Assembly: GCF_017830045.1 (NCBI RefSeq)
Contig: NZ_JAEDXU010000002.1
Location: forward strand, 372,001-436,000
DNA: 64,000 nucleotides
Direction of reading: 5' to 3'
DNA from: Enterococcus larvae
GTDB lineage: Bacteria > Bacillota > Bacilli > Lactobacillales > Enterococcaceae
Under the pieces are notes generated by a model. The model saw nothing but the letters and a program-made list of their open reading frames with translations, had not been told where the DNA came from and searched no databases. Position 1 is the first letter of the stretch, and every line of letters starts with the position of its first letter. The translations under genes were made by a program, and so were the position numbers. Of the stretch, positions 19,766 through 29,508 are shown piece by piece.

Positions 19766-20797
19766 TTAAGCTTCATTGTAGCCGTTGGGGTGTTTTTGTT
19801 GCCAGTTCCAAGTATCCAGACACATATCTGTGATCGTGTATTTGGGTTCCCAACCAAGAAATTCTTTCGCTTTCTCAATAGAAGCAAAAGATTCTGCTGC
19901 ATCTCCTTCACGCTTTTCAACATATTCAAAAGGAATTTTCTTTCCAGTGACTTGTTCAAATGCTCGAAGGATCTCCAAAACGGAATATCCCTTTCCGCTG
20001 CCTAAATTAAGAGCCTCGAATCCAGAGAATTTATTAGAAGTAGTCAATAAATATTCCATTGCTGCAACATGCCCTTCCGCTAAATCATCCACATGCATGT
20101 AGTCTCTGACGCTAGTGCCGTCAGAAGTGGGAAAATCATGTCCGAAAATTTTCAACTCAGATAATTTTCCGATAGCAACTTGTGTAATATAAGGAGCTAA
20201 ATTATTGGGCACTCCATTAGGATTTTCTCCCAAATCACCACTTTTATGTGCACCTAGAGGATTAAAAAAGCGTAAAGAAATAAAGGACCATCGCTCATCT
20301 GACTTAGCTAAATCTCGCAGAATCCGTTCACTCATTACTTTTGTTTGGCCGTAAGGGTTTGTTGGTTTTTGCTTATCCGATTCTTTGACGGGCAATGATT
20401 CTGGATTGCCATAAACGGTAGCGGAAGAGCTGAATACCAGATGGTATACGCCTTGTTCTTGCATGACAGACAACAAATTCAACAGAATCTCTAAGTTGTT
20501 TCTGTAATAAGCTAATGGTGCTTTGGACGATGTCCCAACGGATTTAAAACCAGCGAAATCAATAACTCCGATAATTTCATTTTCGTCAAAGATTCGTCTT
20601 ACTTCTTCTTTTTGAGTAAGATCAACGGCATAGCTCTTAACTGTTTTACCTGTGATTGCCTCAATTGCATGAATTACCCTCTCGTCGGAATTACTGAAGT
20701 CATCTGCAATGATAACATCTATATCTTTTTCCAGTAACTTGATAACTGTATGTGAGCCGACATATCCTGCTCCGCCCGCAACTAGAATTGCTGCCAT
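19766..20797 (-). CDS. galE: UDP-glucose 4-epimerase
   Basis: GalE interconverts UDP-glucose and UDP-galactose, supplying galactose for cell-wall polymers and closing the Leloir pathway. The 343 residues begin with the NAD-binding VAGGAGYVGSHTV. The catalytic Ser-Tyr-Lys triad is in FSSSATVYG and YGQTKVMSE. The substrate region FNPLGAHKSG and the YMHVDDLAEGH segment are present. The protein stands alone here rather than in a gal operon. It could also act on UDP-GlcNAc, which sequence alone does not settle. Confidence 0.93.
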   Translation of the reverse strand: MAAILVAGGAGYVGSHTVIKLLEKDIDVIIADDFSNSDERVIHAIEAITGKTVKSYAVDLTQKEEVRRIFDENEIIGVIDFAGFKSVGTSSKAPLAYYRNNLEILLNLLSVMQEQGVYHLVFSSSATVYGNPESLPVKESDKQKPTNPYGQTKVMSERILRDLAKSDERWSFISLRFFNPLGAHKSGDLGENPNGVPNNLAPYITQVAIGKLSELKIFGHDFPTSDGTSVRDYMHVDDLAEGHVAAMEYLLTTSNKFSGFEALNLGSGKGYSVLEILRAFEQVTGKKIPFEYVEKREGDAAESFASIEKAKEFLGWEPKYTITDMCLDTWNWQQKHPNGYNEA

Positions 20798-21096
20798 TAT
20801 TCATTCCCCATTCATTGAATTTTTATAGTGATTACTTGCGAAGTATTTCTACATTCATACTGATACTGAATGCGCTCCTTACAGAAAGAGTATAAAGGGA
20901 CTTCTCTTTTCCTGATATGAGATATCTCATAGATTGAATAAAAGATTTGACTGCCAGCATGTCCCTTAAAGAGTATATTATCCCTTTATCTAAAGTGAAT
21001 ATGAGTGATTACCTTGCTTATTAGCAGTTTATTCAACACGGAGTGGACCAAGCATACAATTTTTTTACCCTAAAATAAAAAAACGATAGTTTTCAC
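20798..21096. other. Intergenic stretch upstream of galE
   Basis: This roughly 300-base stretch is AT-rich. It contains a perfect 14-base palindrome (ATGAGATATCTCAT, 20918-20931), flanked at some distance by AAGGGAC (20896-20902) and GTCCCTT (20971-20977), which could pair. It could be the galE leader, but I recognise no riboswitch or promoter with confidence. Confidence 0.4.
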
Positions 21097-21146
21097 TTTA
21101 CAAAGCGAACAAACATTCGTATAATATACTTACGAACAAATGTTCG
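21097..21146 (+). promoter_or_regulatory. SOS (LexA)-controlled promoter with two LexA boxes
   Basis: TTTACA at 21097-21102 and TATAAT at 21120-21125 are exactly 17 bases apart. The spacer holds CGAACAAACATTCG (21106-21119). Just after the -10 lies CGAACAAATGTTCG (21133-21146), which matches the Gram-positive LexA box (CGAAC-N4-GTTCG) perfectly. The first box differs by one base from the core GAAC-N4-GTTC. The two boxes bracket the -10 element, so LexA binding would block RNA polymerase. The gene starts 22 bases later. Confidence 0.85.
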
Positions 21147-21168
21147 ATTCTTTTGTGAGGTGATGAAA

Positions 21169-21369
21169 ATGAAAGCAGTACGTCGCGGCGGGTTCATATT
21201 CTTTGTTTTATTTATTGGTATTTTTCTAGGTACGTTGGGCTTAAAATCTGCATTGCTTATCGTCGGCCCACTATTTATCATATGGTTTATGCTGTGGGAT
21301 GAAAAACGATACACTCAACAGCGCAGAAGACAAGAAGAACACTATACGGTTTATCGAAAATATCAATGA
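21169..21369 (+). CDS. Small SOS-inducible membrane protein, unknown function
   Basis: This 66-residue protein starts MKAVRRGG and has two predicted membrane segments (about residues 8-25 and 27-43), joined by a very short turn. A polar tail rich in Arg, Gln, Glu and Tyr follows (EKRYTQQRRRQEEHYTVYRK). The positive-inside rule puts both ends in the cytoplasm. I chose the ATG at 21169, six bases after GAGGTG; GTG at 21160 and ATG at 21163 overlap that site. The double LexA box in its promoter suggests it is made during DNA damage. I do not recognise the family. By analogy with other SOS-induced small membrane proteins it might halt division, but that is inference. Confidence 0.75.
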   Translation: MKAVRRGGFIFFVLFIGIFLGTLGLKSALLIVGPLFIIWFMLWDEKRYTQQRRRQEEHYTVYRKYQ

Positions 21370-21511
21370 CCCACTTGATTGAGTAGTAGCGTATTTTAAC
21401 AGTCAGCAGCTCAAGCACACCATTAACAGGACTCTGCCAGCAGCCCCTATCAGCAGAATAATGGATATGCGAATCTGTACTGTCTATTATTATCTCAATC
21501 GAATTCAAATA

Positions 21512-21543
21512 AAGAAGCGTGAGATGAAGATCTCACGCTTCTT
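21512..21543. terminator. Bidirectional terminator between the SOS membrane protein and apt
   Basis: A perfect 14-bp stem (AAGAAGCGTGAGAT with ATCTCACGCTTCTT) has a 4-base loop. It lies right after the apt stop, and downstream of the convergent small gene. Confidence 0.85.
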
Positions 21544-21550
21544 ATTCATT

Positions 21551-22063
21551 TTAATAATCCATCAGTGTGACAATTTCATAATTAGAGATCTTGTCTCTTC
21601 CATGAAGATCAAGCAGTTCAATGAGGAAAGCACAGCCGACAACCACGCCGCCCAGCTCTTCAACCAATTTAGTGGTTGCTTCAATCGTTCCTCCTGTAGC
21701 AAGCAAATCATCACAGATCAGAACTCTTTGTCCTGGAAGAATCGCATCCTTATGGATTGTCAATGTATCTGTTCCGTATTCCAAATCGTAAGTTACTTCG
21801 ATTGTTTCACGAGGCAGCTTCCCTTTTTTACGGACAGGAGCAAATCCCACACCAAGTTCATAAGCAACTGGACAGCCTACGATAAACCCTCTGGCTTCCG
21901 GCCCTACAACCATGTCGATTCTTTTTTCTTTCGCGTAATCAACAATTTGTTTTGTTGCTTCACGGTATGCGTCCCCATTTGCCATCAAAGGAGAGATATC
22001 TCGAAAGACAATTCCTTTTTCAGGGTAATCAGGTATGCTGGCAATGTAATCTTTTAAGTTCAT
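21551..22063 (-). CDS. apt: Adenine phosphoribosyltransferase
   Basis: Apt salvages adenine to AMP using PRPP. The 170-residue protein has the PRPP-binding loop [20 protein letters not shown] (about residues 119-138), the hydrophobic flexible-loop region [16 protein letters not shown], and the N-terminal [14 protein letters not shown]. It follows recJ after one base, a pairing conserved in Bacilli, so the two genes share a transcript. Confidence 0.96.
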   Translation of the reverse strand: MNLKDYIASIPDYPEKGIVFRDISPLMANGDAYREATKQIVDYAKEKRIDMVVGPEARGFIVGCPVAYELGVGFAPVRKKGKLPRETIEVTYDLEYGTDTLTIHKDAILPGQRVLICDDLLATGGTIEATTKLVEELGGVVVGCAFLIELLDLHGRDKISNYEIVTLMDY

Positions 22064-22064
22064 A

Positions 22065-24374
22065 TTATTTTTCCTCCTCGTTCAACAACCACTGAAGTAG
22101 CTTCTTGCGATCGCTGTACAATAAAAATTCTTCAACTTTGATTTTCTTCAAACGTTTTTTGTAGACATCGCTTTCTGTCAACGGATGATTTTCCGGTTCT
22201 GCGACATTTCTTAAAACACCGTCTTCTATTGTAACAAATCCTAAATCAAAAAACACCTGAATCATAAAAATTAATAACTTTTCCTGAATATTCAGAAACT
22301 GAGCAACAGCTTTCAGCTTATAGCGAATATCAATGCTTTCCTGTTTACGAATCAAGGCATACAATTTTGAAAACTGCTCCCTTGTCCCCATTCCGTTTAA
22401 GTAGGCTTCATCGCTTGAGAGACCCATGATATAAACACGACTGACTTCACTCTGCGTAATCAGCTCCCTCATGTCCTCAATCTCACTTGGGCAGTCAACA
22501 ATAACCAACTGATCGATCGTCAGCTCTTTCGTTTCAGCAAAAAACTCTTCCGTTGATGTAAATTGAATCGCTGTTGTTTTTGTTTCAACTAATTTTAGAC
22601 TTTCCTTTTGGAAGTAGACAAAAATCGTATGTTCTAAAGGAATCTCCTGCTGCTGATTTGTCTTCCCGCGAAGGTCGAACAGCTGCAATTCTTCAATAGA
22701 ATAATCCTCTGCCATCAGCTGCGGCTTTTTATTGCCGTTCCACTCATTTATCGAAAGCTTTCCTGCAATATTACAGGGAATATCTGAGAATTCCTTTGCC
22801 TCTTTTCCCATTTGAAAAGCAATGACATCTAAGTTGGCTGAACCATCCGTAATTTGAAGCTTCAAATGGTTTTGAGCAGCTCCGATTTGTCGTACCTGGA
22901 CAGGCTGGACTTGCTTGTAAGCAAAATTAGGCATAGGATTATCTGTACCAAAAGGTGCAAGCAGCTTCAGTTGATCAATAAAGGAAATCGTTGTTGCTTC
23001 AATACTCAACACTTCATCAATGACCAGCTCTTGTCCTTGCGACAGATCTAGCTGATTTCTCTCAATGTATGCGATTAAGTGCTCACGAATTTTTTCAACA
23101 TTATCAACCGGCAAGGTCATTCCCGCTGCCATATGATGACCGCCGAAATGAGTAAATAACTCTCGAACCTCATTCAAGGCATCATAAAGATTCAGGGCAG
23201 AAACACTTCTTCCAGAACCCTTGGCCGTATCACCAGCTTCATTGATCGTTAGAACAATTGCCGGCTTCCCAGTATCCTGCATGATACGTCCAGCTACAAT
23301 CCCCAGAACACCTTCATGCCAACCCTTTTGTGCAAGAATATGGACTGGCGCATCGGGAACCAGCTGTTCGAAGGCTTCTGTCGTGATCGTATCGACAATC
23401 TGCTTACGTTCTGTATTCTTTTCCTCGATGAAAGCAGCAATCTCCAATGCTTCATCCTCATCAAAGGTTGTCATCAAAGCCACGCCTGGCCCAGCTTCTC
23501 CAAGTCTGCCTAACGCATTCAGCCGAGGGCCAATAGCAAATCCAATATTTTCTTCTGACAATTCATCTTTTTTAAGCCCAGCAGAATGAATCAATGCATC
23601 TAAACCTAGACGATCTCCTGTCTGAATTATTTTCAAGCCCAGCTGAACCAATACTCGGTTTTCTCCAGTCAGCGATACCAAGTCGGCAATCGTTCCAATT
23701 GCAACAAGGTCCAAAAATTCCATCGGTGTCTCCCCTAATAGAGCAGCAGCAACTTTGAACGCTACGCCGACTCCGGCAAGATCAGGGAACGGATACATCC
23801 CTTCTGGATGCTTGGGATGAATTACCGCAAAAGCTGTCGGCAGTACCTCAGGCAATTCATGGTGGTCTGTAATGATCACATCTACGCCTTGCTCCTGCGC
23901 ATAAGCAACGGCTTCATGACCAGCTACACCATTATCAACAGTCACAATCAGCTGAATTCCTTCTTCAATCTTTTCTTGAAATACAGATAAGTTAGGACCG
24001 TAGCCATGAATAAATCGATTCGGTAAAAAGTAATCAACTTCTCCACCAACTAACTCAATGGCTTCCTTCATCACTGTAGTACTGGTAATACCATCTGCAT
24101 CGTAATCTCCATAGACTAAAATACGTTCACCTTGTTCAATTGCCTGTTGAATTCGCCCAACAGCTTTATCCATATCATGAATCAAATAAGGATCATGGAG
24201 GGCTTCCAAGTCCGGATGAAGAAAAGCTGTCAATTGCTCTTCAGTCTGGATACCACGGTGCCATAAAAGCTTACCAATCAGAGGACTAATATTTTTTTCT
24301 TTCAATAATCCGCTGAAGGTATCAGAAAATGCCGGATCATCAGGGTATTTCCATATATATTTAGATTTTTTCAC
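22065..24374 (-). CDS. recJ: Single-stranded-DNA-specific exonuclease RecJ
   Basis: RecJ is a 5'-3' exonuclease on single-stranded DNA in recombination and repair. The 769-residue protein has the DHH-family motifs: [13 protein letters not shown] near residue 75, VTVDNGV, and the DHH motif in [18 protein letters not shown]1 motifs ([12 protein letters not shown] and [11 protein letters not shown]) follow, then an OB-fold and a C-terminal Bacilli-type RecJ domain. The reading frame is open to 24410, but I chose the GTG at 24374 ([11 protein letters not shown]), seven bases after AGGAG. Confidence 0.94.
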   Translation of the reverse strand: MKKSKYIWKYPDDPAFSDTFSGLLKEKNISPLIGKLLWHRGIQTEEQLTAFLHPDLEALHDPYLIHDMDKAVGRIQQAIEQGERILVYGDYDADGITSTTVMKEAIELVGGEVDYFLPNRFIHGYGPNLSVFQEKIEEGIQLIVTVDNGVAGHEAVAYAQEQGVDVIITDHHELPEVLPTAFAVIHPKHPEGMYPFPDLAGVGVAFKVAAALLGETPMEFLDLVAIGTIADLVSLTGENRVLVQLGLKIIQTGDRLGLDALIHSAGLKKDELSEENIGFAIGPRLNALGRLGEAGPGVALMTTFDEDEALEIAAFIEEKNTERKQIVDTITTEAFEQLVPDAPVHILAQKGWHEGVLGIVAGRIMQDTGKPAIVLTINEAGDTAKGSGRSVSALNLYDALNEVRELFTHFGGHHMAAGMTLPVDNVEKIREHLIAYIERNQLDLSQGQELVIDEVLSIEATTISFIDQLKLLAPFGTDNPMPNFAYKQVQPVQVRQIGAAQNHLKLQITDGSANLDVIAFQMGKEAKEFSDIPCNIAGKLSINEWNGNKKPQLMAEDYSIEELQLFDLRGKTNQQQEIPLEHTIFVYFQKESLKLVETKTTAIQFTSTEEFFAETKELTIDQLVIVDCPSEIEDMRELITQSEVSRVYIMGLSSDEAYLNGMGTREQFSKLYALIRKQESIDIRYKLKAVAQFLNIQEKLLIFMIQVFFDLGFVTIEDGVLRNVAEPENHPLTESDVYKKRLKKIKVEEFLLYSDRKKLLQWLLNEEEK

Positions 24375-24470
24375 ATCGTCACTCCTAACCAAGTAATTAT
24401 AACAAAACAATAAAAAAAACTAAAGACAAGGCCTTATAAAATTTCCCATTTAATCGCTCTTAGAACAATT

Positions 24471-24521
24471 GCTTATCTATCTCTAAAATCATTTCTTAAT
24501 GAGAGTCAGAGATAGATAAGC
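24471..24521. repeat. Long inverted repeat after the small lipoprotein gene
   Basis: GCTTATCTATCTCT (24471-24484) and its exact reverse complement (AGAGATAGATAAGC, 24508-24521) enclose 23 bases. It is probably a terminator for the lipoprotein gene ending at 24542, although no T-run follows on the minus strand. Confidence 0.55.
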
Positions 24522-24541
24522 CTATTCTATGTTTTCTAACG

Positions 24542-24925
24542 TTACTTCTCTGCCGAAGGGGTATCAGAGGAATAAATGATTGTAACTTCACCTTTCCAGT
24601 CAGCTTGATAAATCACTGTGACGGTCAAAATCATATCATCTACGCGCTTTTCAAGTCGAATCGAAGCTTCTCCACTATCGATCTGAAATTCTTCCCCTAC
24701 TTCAAAATCTTCTTCTTCTTTCAGGTAATCAACATAGTTCAACAACTCATCTTCAGATATCTCACCTTGTCCATAAGTTAGCTCTGTATGAACGATTTCC
24801 TTTGCTCCAACTGCCTTATAGAAGGAAGCAATTTTATTTTTACTAACTTCGATTTCTTCTGTTACGCTTGAACTGCAGCCAGCCAGAAGAACAAGAGCCA
24901 CCAACAACAACGCTATTTTTTTCAT
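24542..24925 (-). CDS. Small secreted lipoprotein, unknown function
   Basis: This 127-residue protein begins MKKIALLLVALVLLAGCSSS. It is a classical lipoprotein signal with the lipobox LAGC, so the mature protein would be lipid-anchored at its Cys on the outer face of the membrane. The mature part is acidic and shows no domain I can name (TEEIEVSKNKIASFYKAVGA...). I chose the ATG at 24925, three bases after GGGGAGC; the longer reading frame would bury the signal peptide. The gene stands between recJ and a LapA-like gene. Confidence 0.75.
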   Translation of the reverse strand: MKKIALLLVALVLLAGCSSSVTEEIEVSKNKIASFYKAVGAKEIVHTELTYGQGEISEDELLNYVDYLKEEEDFEVGEEFQIDSGEASIRLEKRVDDMILTVTVIYQADWKGEVTIIYSSDTPSAEK

Positions 24926-24967
24926 TACGCTCCCCATTTCTTTATATGTATCATTCATTGATTTGCT

Positions 24968-25003
24968 CAAAAAAAGAGCCCGCTTCTCTAAGCTCGGACT
25001 CTT
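24968..25003 (-). terminator. Intrinsic terminator of the LapA-like gene
   Basis: AAAGAGTCCG pairs fully with CGGGCTCTTT (one G-U pair), followed by seven T residues on the minus strand. It lies about 40 bases after the stop at 25045. Confidence 0.85.
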
Positions 25004-25044
25004 TCAGTATTCTAAAAGCTAGCACTCTTGTCAAGGCAAACATG

Positions 25045-25440
25045 CTATTCTAAATACTCGTCATGCTTCTCTAAATCTATTGATGGTTCGCCTTCAAGAA
25101 GATGATTATATTTTTGCTGCAGCTCAGCTAATTGATTCTCGTTGCTGCGTTGTGCCCGCTCAACAGCCTCTTGTATCAATCGATCAGATTCTTCTGTGTA
25201 TATTTCTTTATCTTTGATCAAATTCTTGATTCGCTTTTTTTGATCTAAAATTGTTGTAACTGAAGTAATCACACCAACAAGCGCACCAATAATGGCTGAA
25301 CCAAGAATAATCAGGATAAGCGGACCTGAGATTTTAGCGAAACCGAAGCTGACAGGTACACTCTGACTATTCAATACAGCAAATACTACAATCACTAGAA
25401 CTAGAAACAAACCAACGATCACACGCCATTGATTTTTCAT
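25045..25440 (-). CDS. LapA family membrane protein (DUF1049)
   Basis: This 131-residue protein has two N-terminal membrane spans (VIVGLFLVLVIVVFAVLN and GPLILIILGSAIIGALVGVI) with the family motif NSQSVPVSFGF between them. A cytoplasmic coiled-coil tail rich in Glu/Gln follows. Homologues in Gram-negatives work in lipopolysaccharide control; the role in Gram-positives is unknown. I use the ATG at 25440, preceded by GGGGAG. Confidence 0.82.
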   Translation of the reverse strand: MKNQWRVIVGLFLVLVIVVFAVLNSQSVPVSFGFAKISGPLILIILGSAIIGALVGVITSVTTILDQKKRIKNLIKDKEIYTEESDRLIQEAVERAQRSNENQLAELQQKYNHLLEGEPSIDLEKHDEYLE

Positions 25441-25458
25441 TTGCAAAGACTCCCCACG

Positions 25459-26259
25459 TTATTTTTTATTAAAAATACTTCCAGCCAGAAAATCACCGAC
25501 ATGAGGCAGCAGTGTGTAAAAACGAGCTGCACCTTCCATGATTCTAGGACGATTGATTTCACGCTTATATGTTCCCATTGACTGAACGATTTCTCCGGCA
25601 AGCTTTTCCGGTTCGAGAACAAACATTCCAACAGAATCAAGATAGTTTCCAGATGGATCAGCATGATCAAAGAAATTCGTAGATATCGGTCCTGGGTTTA
25701 CAGTTGTTACAGCAATACCAAGCGGTTTCAGCTCTAAGCGCAGCGCATTTGAAAACCCTAATACTGCAAACTTAGTTGCCGAATAGATCGAGGTTTTCGG
25801 TGTTGCCATTTTAGCAGCCATTGAAGCTATGTTGATAATGTGGCCGCTGTTTCTCTCTGCCATTTCAACAGCGATTCGCTGCGTAAACACCATCATGCCC
25901 AGCACGTTCACATTGAACATATTACGAGCAACAGCCATATCTGCATCTAAGAAATCATCGAAAACACCAAAACCAGCATTATTGACTAAAATATCTACTG
26001 ATCCAACTTCATTTTTGATCCGATCGATCACGTGCTCTACATTATCAGGATCAGATATATCCAATTGGAAAGAATGTGCTTCTTTTCCGCTAAGCTCTTC
26101 ACAGTGCTCTTTTACTTTTCCGATAAGATTGATCCTTCTTGCACAGACCACAACGATGGCCCCTCTTTTGGCCGCTTCATAACAAATCTGTTCTCCCAAA
26201 CCTGCTGAACCACCGGTAACTACAACGATCTTATCATTTAAATCCTGCCAAAATCTCAT
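25459..26259 (-). CDS. Short-chain dehydrogenase/reductase
   Basis: This 266-residue NAD(P)-dependent oxidoreductase of the classical SDR family has the cofactor motif VTGGSAGLGEQIC near residue 15 and NNAGFG at about residue 90. Catalytic residues are Ser in INIASMAAKM and Tyr/Lys in YSATKFAVLGFS. The C-terminal ARFYTLLPHVGDFLAGSIF stretch is hydrophobic. The substrate is not known. It lies just after rnz (12 bases) in the same transcript, an arrangement also found in Bacillus (yqjQ next to rnz). Confidence 0.88.
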   Translation of the reverse strand: MRFWQDLNDKIVVVTGGSAGLGEQICYEAAKRGAIVVVCARRINLIGKVKEHCEELSGKEAHSFQLDISDPDNVEHVIDRIKNEVGSVDILVNNAGFGVFDDFLDADMAVARNMFNVNVLGMMVFTQRIAVEMAERNSGHIINIASMAAKMATPKTSIYSATKFAVLGFSNALRLELKPLGIAVTTVNPGPISTNFFDHADPSGNYLDSVGMFVLEPEKLAGEIVQSMGTYKREINRPRIMEGAARFYTLLPHVGDFLAGSIFNKK

Positions 26260-26270
26260 ATTTGCGCCCC

Positions 26271-27206
26271 CTATTTTGATTCATTGAACGGAATATCAAC
26301 GATATCCATATCTTTCACAGCTTTCACAAAAGGAAAAAGCTCCTTCGCTTCATTTTCCAGTTTAACAATATCTTTTGTCAAATATCTGGCACTAATATGA
26401 GTCAAAATCAGTTGCCCGACATTTGCAGCGGCAGCAATCTCTGCTGCATGATGACTTGTTGAATGAAAATGCGCTCGCGCCATCTTTGCTTCGTCTTTGT
26501 TATAAGTACTTTCATGAACCAGCACATCCGCATCCTTAGCAAGTACAGCGCTGTTTCCAGTCTTTCGAGTATCTCCTAAAATTGTGACGATTCTTCCCTT
26601 TTTCTTCTCACCGACAAAATCCTTACCGTTGACTACTTGTCCATCAGGAAGTGTCACAGTCTCTCCACGCTTGATTTGTCCGTACAGAGGTCCAGAAGGA
26701 ATACCCAGTTCCTTCAATTTTTCCACTTGCAGTTCGCCTTCATGATCTGCTTCAGTAACGCGATAACCAAAGCTCTGGATGCCATGCTCTAAAGGCAAAC
26801 ACTCCACAGTAAAATGAGCATCTTCAAACACCTTGCCTCCATCTGTCAACTCGTGATATACGATAGGGTATGAAAGTCTGGTTTTTGAAACAGCCAATGA
26901 AGTTTCAATAAATTCTTTGATCCCTACCGGACCATAAATATCCAATTGCTCTTCTCCACCTTGAAAAGAACGGCTACTTAATAGACCAGGCAATCCGAAA
27001 ATATGATCCCCATGCAAATGAGTAATGAAAATCTTTTCGATTTTTCTTGGACGGATGCTGCTTTTCAAAATTTGCATCTGTGTTCCTTCGCCACAGTCAA
27101 ATAACCAGACTGCATTGATTTCATCTAGCATCTTTAAGGCAATACTGCTTACATTACGATGTCTTGCCGGTACTCCGGCACCTGTACCTAAAAATTGTAA
27201 TTCCAT
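26271..27206 (-). CDS. rnz: Ribonuclease Z
   Basis: RNase Z is the endonuclease that trims tRNA 3' ends. The 311-residue metallo-beta-lactamase protein starts [21 protein letters not shown]. The zinc motif [17 protein letters not shown] lies near residue 60. Further metal ligands are in LGDTRKT and LTHISARY, and the flexible-arm region sits near residues 150-185. Length is typical for the bacterial short form. Confidence 0.96.
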   Translation of the reverse strand: MELQFLGTGAGVPARHRNVSSIALKMLDEINAVWLFDCGEGTQMQILKSSIRPRKIEKIFITHLHGDHIFGLPGLLSSRSFQGGEEQLDIYGPVGIKEFIETSLAVSKTRLSYPIVYHELTDGGKVFEDAHFTVECLPLEHGIQSFGYRVTEADHEGELQVEKLKELGIPSGPLYGQIKRGETVTLPDGQVVNGKDFVGEKKKGRIVTILGDTRKTGNSAVLAKDADVLVHESTYNKDEAKMARAHFHSTSHHAAEIAAAANVGQLILTHISARYLTKDIVKLENEAKELFPFVKAVKDMDIVDIPFNESK

Positions 27207-27277
27207 TGATTTCCTTACTTTCCATTAGATTTCTTTCTTCATTTTAGAAGAAAGTCGCCTCATTAGCAAATAAAAAT

Positions 27278-28600
27278 TTATTTTAGCGGTAGACTTACTG
27301 TAAAAGTGGTTCCTTTAGGCTCTGAATCGGAAACAGTGATTTTTCCATGGTGGGCTTCCACAATCCACTTAGCAATTGCCAGCCCAATACCATAGCCGCC
27401 TGTTTTTCGATTACGAGATTGATCCCCTCGATAAAAACGATCGAAAATTTCTTTCTTCTGCTGTTCTTCTATGCCTATTCCATGATCGATGACCCGAATG
27501 ACCCACTCATTTTTTTCAATCGTAGAGGTCAGTTGTAGTTGATCCTGCTCATTCGTATATTTTAAAGCGTTATCCAGTAGAATAATCAGCAGTTGTTGAA
27601 TCTTCTGACGGTCAAACGCCACCTGACCATCCTTTTCCAACACTAAGATAAAGTCCTTATTTTCAGCTAGAGCAAGCTCTTGATACGGTGCAATAGCAGC
27701 CTCAAGAAACTGATTGACATTGATAGGCTCTTTTTCCAGAACCACTGCGTTGGAATCCGAGCGTGCCAGCAACAATAAATCGTTGGTCAGCTGACCTAAA
27801 CGCTGAACTTCCGTCAACGAGGTCGCAATCGTTTCTGACTCTTCAAGTATCGTGTGATTGGGTTTGGTAAACAGCTTTTCCAACTTAGCCTGAATGATTG
27901 TCAATGGTGTCCGTAATTCATGGGATGCATTCTCAACAAACTCCTGCTGTTTGCGCCACGAAACCATGATCGGCTTCATTGACCATTTAGACAAAAAGTA
28001 ACTTAGGATGATTGATAACACACCGAAAATCACCATACAAGCAATCAATATCTGTTTTACTCGCTCAACAGTTCCTTTGATGGGATCAGTATTCGTCAAG
28101 ATTTGTATGTATGCAACCTTTTCATCATTGTTGCTCATCATTGGTACAGTAATTGAACGAAATTGAAGTGTTCTGTCATTGCTGTCAGCTACTTCGATAT
28201 TGGTCACAGTATCTAGCTGATCTGTAGAGAACTGAATATTCTGCAGATCGTTATATCGAGAGCCTAACCCTTCCGAGTTAAGGATATCCCCATCCTCCGA
28301 CCAGAGAATAACCTGCTGTTGGAAGTTATTTGGTGGTGTTTTTGTCCCCTTTTCAGAATCAAATATGGGACTGTCTTTCGGGAACTGACCTGTTCGATCT
28401 ACTTGAAGCATCTTGATTTGTCCCTCTAAAAATGTCTCGTTTCCTGCTAAATGATTAAGCTCGGTATCTACGCTCTGATAGATTGATGTTTGAAGCAGCT
28501 GAAAAACAATAATACCCAGAATCAGGAAGATACTTGCAAAGGAAATCATATTAACAATGAAATAACGTATTCGTTGATTTTTGCTTCGTTGTTTCTTCAT
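27278..28600 (-). CDS. Sensor histidine kinase (HisKA type)
   Basis: This 440-residue membrane kinase has two membrane spans (about residues 12-33 and 185-205) bounding an extracellular sensor domain of some 150 residues. The phospho-acceptor His is in FVENASHELRTPLTIIQ. The ATPase domain follows with LLDNALKYTN (N box), DHGIGIEEQ (G1), FDRFYRGDQSR (F box) and GGYGIGLAIAKWIV (G2). Its signal is unknown. It partners the response regulator one base upstream. It resembles the ArlS/LisK/CiaH group, but I would not assign a name. Confidence 0.92.
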   Translation of the reverse strand: MKKQRSKNQRIRYFIVNMISFASIFLILGIIVFQLLQTSIYQSVDTELNHLAGNETFLEGQIKMLQVDRTGQFPKDSPIFDSEKGTKTPPNNFQQQVILWSEDGDILNSEGLGSRYNDLQNIQFSTDQLDTVTNIEVADSNDRTLQFRSITVPMMSNNDEKVAYIQILTNTDPIKGTVERVKQILIACMVIFGVLSIILSYFLSKWSMKPIMVSWRKQQEFVENASHELRTPLTIIQAKLEKLFTKPNHTILEESETIATSLTEVQRLGQLTNDLLLLARSDSNAVVLEKEPINVNQFLEAAIAPYQELALAENKDFILVLEKDGQVAFDRQKIQQLLIILLDNALKYTNEQDQLQLTSTIEKNEWVIRVIDHGIGIEEQQKKEIFDRFYRGDQSRNRKTGGYGIGLAIAKWIVEAHHGKITVSDSEPKGTTFTVSLPLK

Positions 28601-28601
28601 A

Positions 28602-29285
28602 CTACTGTCCTTCCTCTGGTTGGAACAGGTAGCCTACATTTCGTAATGTTTTGATCCATTTATCGATTTCAAAAGGCTTCAAATGCTTTCTCAGGTTACT
28701 CATATAAACCTCAACGACGGTCAATGTTGTATCTGATTGAAATCCCCAGATTCGGTCAAACAGCTGATCCTTAGTGATGATTCGTCCCTTATTCTGTACA
28801 AGATAGAGAAGAAGATCGAATTCCTTCCCTTGAAGCTGAATTTCCTGATCTTTATACAGTACCTGACGGTTGTCGATTTCGATGCAAAGCTGTCCAACTG
28901 TCAACTCATTTTTGGGGTTCAATCCCATCGATCGACGAATCAATGCTTGCACACGCATCAATAACTCTTCTCGGTGGAAAGGCTTCGTCAGATAGTCATC
29001 CCCACCATTTTTAAAGCCGTTGACCTTATCCTCCAACCCATCCTTGGCAGTTAAAATCAAAACAGGGGTATAGATTTTCTTTTCCCTTAGTTTTGTAAGT
29101 ACATCCTCCCCGGACATACTCGGAAGCATCAAGTCAAGTACGATCAAATCATACACTTCTCGTTCACCTTCGTACAGTGCCTCTTCTCCATCATAAACCT
29201 GTTCTATTTCCCCTATTTCGGATAATATTTCCTGAATACTATCTGACAAGACCTCATCATCTTCTACTAAAAGTATCTTCAGCAT
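28602..29285 (-). CDS. OmpR-family response regulator
   Basis: This 227-residue transcription regulator has an N-terminal receiver domain (ILLVEDDEVLSDSI, phospho-acceptor Asp in DLIVLDLMLPSMSGED, Lys in DDYLTKPFHREEL). A C-terminal winged helix follows (TKDQLFDRIWGFQSDTTLTV, VEVYMSNLRKHLKP). I use the ATG at 29285, preceded by AAGGTG; upstream extension to 29393 overlaps the terminator below. It is cotranscribed with the histidine kinase. Confidence 0.94.
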   Translation of the reverse strand: MLKILLVEDDEVLSDSIQEILSEIGEIEQVYDGEEALYEGEREVYDLIVLDLMLPSMSGEDVLTKLREKKIYTPVLILTAKDGLEDKVNGFKNGGDDYLTKPFHREELLMRVQALIRRSMGLNPKNELTVGQLCIEIDNRQVLYKDQEIQLQGKEFDLLLYLVQNKGRIITKDQLFDRIWGFQSDTTLTVVEVYMSNLRKHLKPFEIDKWIKTLRNVGYLFQPEEGQ

Positions 29286-29317
29286 TTTGATCACCTTCAT
29301 TCTTTTTATTATGTATA

Positions 29318-29360
29318 AACACAAAAGATGAGACAACTCTGTCATACAGATTGTCTCATC
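29318..29360 (-). terminator. Terminator of the DUF1269 protein gene
   Basis: GATGAGACAA (29327-29336) and TTGTCTCATC (29351-29360) form a perfect 10-bp stem followed by TTTTGTGTTT on the minus strand. It lies between the DUF1269 gene and the two-component system. Confidence 0.7.
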
Positions 29361-29508
29361 CAATTGATTCTCCGACAGTACAGATGCGTTCAAGCATGGC
29401 TCTTTTTCAATTAGTTAACATCAGCAGAAGCAAGCTAAGCTGCTATTTCTGCTTATCTGTACTGCGGAAAACTATTTTCTTATTCATCTTATTGATTTTT
29501 CTCATCAA

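Noticed and set aside
20918-20931. Palindrome ATGAGATATCTCAT as a regulator site
   Set aside because: A single AT-rich palindrome with no matching regulator gene nearby; kept only as a note in the intergenic entry.
21461-22057. 198-residue plus-strand frame over apt
   Set aside because: It is antisense to a clear apt gene and shows unnatural composition with many Cys, Phe and Asn.
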